Shown one piece after another: positions 14,445-16,007 of a stretch of 16,007 bases of DNA. Positions within the stretch are counted from its first letter, which is position 1. Each line of letters opens with the position of its first letter. The translations under genes and the position numbers were made by a program. The notes beneath the pieces are model-generated. The model was not told where the DNA came from. It made no database searches and saw nothing but the letters and a program-made list of their open reading frames with translations. Origin of the DNA: Gammaproteobacteria bacterium (GTDB lineage: Bacteria > Pseudomonadota > Gammaproteobacteria > Granulosicoccales > Granulosicoccaceae); the NCBI GenBank assembly GCA_003511825.1, contig DOIU01000404.1, positions 1-16,007 of the forward strand, given 5' to 3'.

Positions 14445-15314
14445 CTATTGTAACTGCTGACTGATAAAATCAATGAGCGCCTTTATTTTAAAAGGCAGAT
14501 AGCGTTTCTCTGGAAACACCGCCCAAACACCCTCATCAGGCTCTTGATACCGTGACAAAATGGGGATGAGTTCGCCCGCATCTATTGACGATTGGACGTA
14601 GTAGTCGGGTAATTGGATCAGTCCGATGCCTTTTAATGCCGCGTTCACCAAGCCGTGCCCGCTGTTGCATCTGAGACGCCCTTCAATATTCACATGCTCG
14701 ACCCTGCCTCCGTTTTGGAAGCGCCAATAGTCCGCAGTGCCAATCAGGCAAGGGTGTTTTTTGAGTTGTTTTAACGTGGTGGGTTCGCCATGTTTTTTGA
14801 GGTAATCGGGCGATGCACACACATACCGTCTGCGTGACGCAATTTTTTTGGCAATAAACCGCGAATCCTCCAGGTGCCCGATTCGAATAGCCACATCGTA
14901 GCCATCGCCGAGCAAGTCAGCGCAGGTGTTACTTAAATCGAGTTGAATACTGATGTCAGGATACATGATAAGAAAGTCAGTGATGATCGGGGCGATCACC
15001 TCTTCCCCATAGGTGACCGGTGCAGACACCCGAATTTTGCCGCTGGGTTTATCGTGCAAATGCGTGGTGAGTTCTTGGGCCTCAACCAAGTCATCCAGCA
15101 CTTGCCTGCAAAGTTCGTAATAGAGAGTGCCGCTTTCAGTGAGCGCCACTTTGCGTGTCGTGCGGTGAAACAGCTTTATTTTCAGGCGCTGCTCCAGCCC
15201 GCCCACTTGCCGGCTCACTTGGGCAACAGACATACGCAGCTGTTTCGCAGCTTTGGTAAAGCTCTCCGTTTCTGCTACGGCGACAAATTCGCACACCCCA
15301 TTCCATACATGCAC
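14445..15314 (-). CDS. LysR-family transcriptional regulator
   Basis: The 289-residue protein has an N-terminal winged helix-turn-helix (about 3-62: FVAVAETESFTKAAKQL, SVAQVSRQVGGLEQRLKIKL, FHRTTRKVALTESG). A linker helix follows, then a two-lobed effector domain (GKIRVSAPVTYGEEVIAPII, DGYDVAIRIGHL, GIGLIQLPDYYV). It resembles the CrgA/AaeR-like group that often controls an adjacent oxidoreductase or small protein gene. The open frame runs 45 codons further upstream, but that part is not LysR-like; GTG at 15312-15314 places the first helix correctly and has a weak GAG upstream. It is divergent from the HbpS-like gene and probably regulates it. Confidence 0.88.
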   Translation of the reverse strand: MHVWNGVCEFVAVAETESFTKAAKQLRMSVAQVSRQVGGLEQRLKIKLFHRTTRKVALTESGTLYYELCRQVLDDLVEAQELTTHLHDKPSGKIRVSAPVTYGEEVIAPIITDFLIMYPDISIQLDLSNTCADLLGDGYDVAIRIGHLEDSRFIAKKIASRRRYVCASPDYLKKHGEPTTLKQLKKHPCLIGTADYWRFQNGGRVEHVNIEGRLRCNSGHGLVNAALKGIGLIQLPDYYVQSSIDAGELIPILSRYQEPDEGVWAVFPEKRYLPFKIKALIDFISQQLQ

Positions 15315-15364
15315 AGCTGCAATCTCATTATTACCTGACTGAAAAAGTGTTTTGAAAAATAGCC

Positions 15365-15389
15365 ATATTATCACCCAAACAGAAAATAT
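15365..15389. promoter_or_regulatory. candidate LysR operator between lysR and the HbpS-like gene
   Basis: ATATTATC (15365-15372) and GAAAATAT (15382-15389) are inverted copies matching at 7 of 8 positions. The core fits T-N11-A (T15369, A15381), the usual LysR-type half-site geometry. It lies in the 171-bp divergent region, 51 bp from the LysR start and 97 bp from the HbpS-like start. The region is A+T-rich, so chance similarity is possible. Confidence 0.4.
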
Positions 15390-15485
15390 GTAGAGTCTGG
15401 TTGTTGCGTCGCACCACCCCGTGCGTACGCATTCCTCACACAGAGCCACACGTGGCTAAACAACACGATCTGGATAAGGTGACCT

Positions 15486-16007
15486 ATGAACAAACGACTG
15501 CTCGCCGCGCTGGCGATTTACGCGCTCTCTCATTCAGCCCTGGCGGCGACATGTGATGAGCTGCCCAGCCATAAAGCGCTAGAAACAGCGCTAAAATCCG
15601 TTGTGAAACCAACCAGCGGTGAAGTGAATGGCGGATTAGAACTGCATATGTGGGGAACCCTGGTTGCACGAGATGGGACGGTCTGCGCGGTTGCCAAAAC
15701 CGGTGCTGAAACCGGCGATCAGTGGCCTGGCAGCCGGGTTATCTCGGCGCAAAAAGCAAACACCGCAAATGCGTTCAGCCTCCCGGGGTTGGCACTGTCA
15801 ACCGCAAACCTTTGGAAAGCCACCCAGCCGGGAGGCAGCCTCTTTGGTTTGCAATTCAGCAACCCCGTCAACACCGCCGTCGCCTACCAAGGTAGCGCTC
15901 AAGATTATGGCTTGGTCAATGACCCCATGGTCAATAGCAAGATTGGCGGCGTGAACGTCTTTGGTGGTGGCGTTGCGCTCTACAACAAAGCAGGCAAGAT
16001 CGTGGGT
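15486..16007 (+). CDS. secreted GlcG/HbpS-family (DUF336) protein, 3' end beyond the window
   Basis: An open frame of 174 codons runs from ATG 15486 to the window edge without a stop. AAGGTG lies 5 nt upstream. A signal peptide is followed by cleavage after HSALA (about residue 20). The mature part has the family features: a first helix HKALETALKSVV, CAVAKTG, SRVISAQKANTANAFSLPG (the S-x-x-I-A-x-x-KA-x-T-A-x-x-F pattern), and the closing GGVNVFGGGVALY then KAGKIVG, which normally leads to GAIGVSG. HbpS in Streptomyces binds haem extracellularly; other members are of unknown role beside oxidoreductases. Haem binding here is not shown. It is divergent from a LysR gene, its likely regulator. Confidence 0.88.
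   Translation, partial: MNKRLLAALAIYALSHSALAATCDELPSHKALETALKSVVKPTSGEVNGGLELHMWGTLVARDGTVCAVAKTGAETGDQWPGSRVISAQKANTANAFSLPGLALSTANLWKATQPGGSLFGLQFSNPVNTAVAYQGSAQDYGLVNDPMVNSKIGGVNVFGGGVALYNKAGKIVG

Noticed and set aside
15315..15449. 45-codon extension of the LysR frame
   Set aside because: Not LysR-like, contains the candidate operator, and would bury the helix-turn-helix behind a spurious hydrophobic segment.

Overview
The window looks like chromosomal DNA of a free-living, aerobic proteobacterium, most likely a gammaproteobacterium. This rests on the moderately high G+C, strong Shine-Dalgarno sites, E. coli-like promoter hexamers, a type I methionine aminopeptidase, a GGDEF/EAL protein, LysR and Crp/Fnr regulators and a lipobox lipoprotein. 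The genus cannot be read from the sequence. I saw no phage genes, transposases, CRISPR arrays, tRNAs or rRNAs.

Left part (1-6336). The 3' end of an unidentified gene overlaps a DUF2817/M14-like metallopeptidase gene. A convergent sodium:solute symporter follows. The centre of interest is 2700-5212, where two TPP riboswitches lie back to back, each behind its own sigma70-like promoter. The minus-strand riboswitch controls the symporter. The plus-strand one controls a two-gene, overlapping operon: a short-chain dehydrogenase and a flavin-dependent monooxygenase of the NtaA/SnaA/DszA type. None of the canonical thiamine biosynthesis genes (thiC, thiD, thiE, thiG, thiM, tenA) is in the window. 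A TPP-repressed importer facing a TPP-repressed two-step oxidative enzyme pair therefore looks like an undescribed or little-described route for importing and converting a thiamine precursor or a damaged thiamine fragment. The plus-strand expression platform can be read directly: an 8-nt aptamer segment is perfectly complementary to a downstream segment that overlaps an anti-Shine-Dalgarno hairpin. An AEC-family transporter gene follows on the same strand.

Middle (6376-9871). A minus-strand cluster (map, a Crp/Fnr-type regulator, a PEP mutase/isocitrate lyase family enzyme) has short gaps and is probably one transcription unit. Divergent from it is a lipoprotein gene that appears frameshifted near its 3' end; the last 50 codons continue in another frame. 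A strong hairpin follows it.

Right part (9872-16007). There is a c-di-GMP turnover protein (degenerate receiver, PAS, GGDEF with I-site, EAL). Then come two tandem paralogs of secreted proteins with DxDGNG-type repeats. The first is short and interrupted by a stop codon where the paralog has Glu; the second is intact and ends at a textbook terminator. A convergent gene for an unrecognised membrane-anchored coiled-coil protein follows. Last is a LysR regulator divergent from a secreted GlcG/HbpS-family (DUF336) protein that runs off the window end, with a candidate LysR operator between them.
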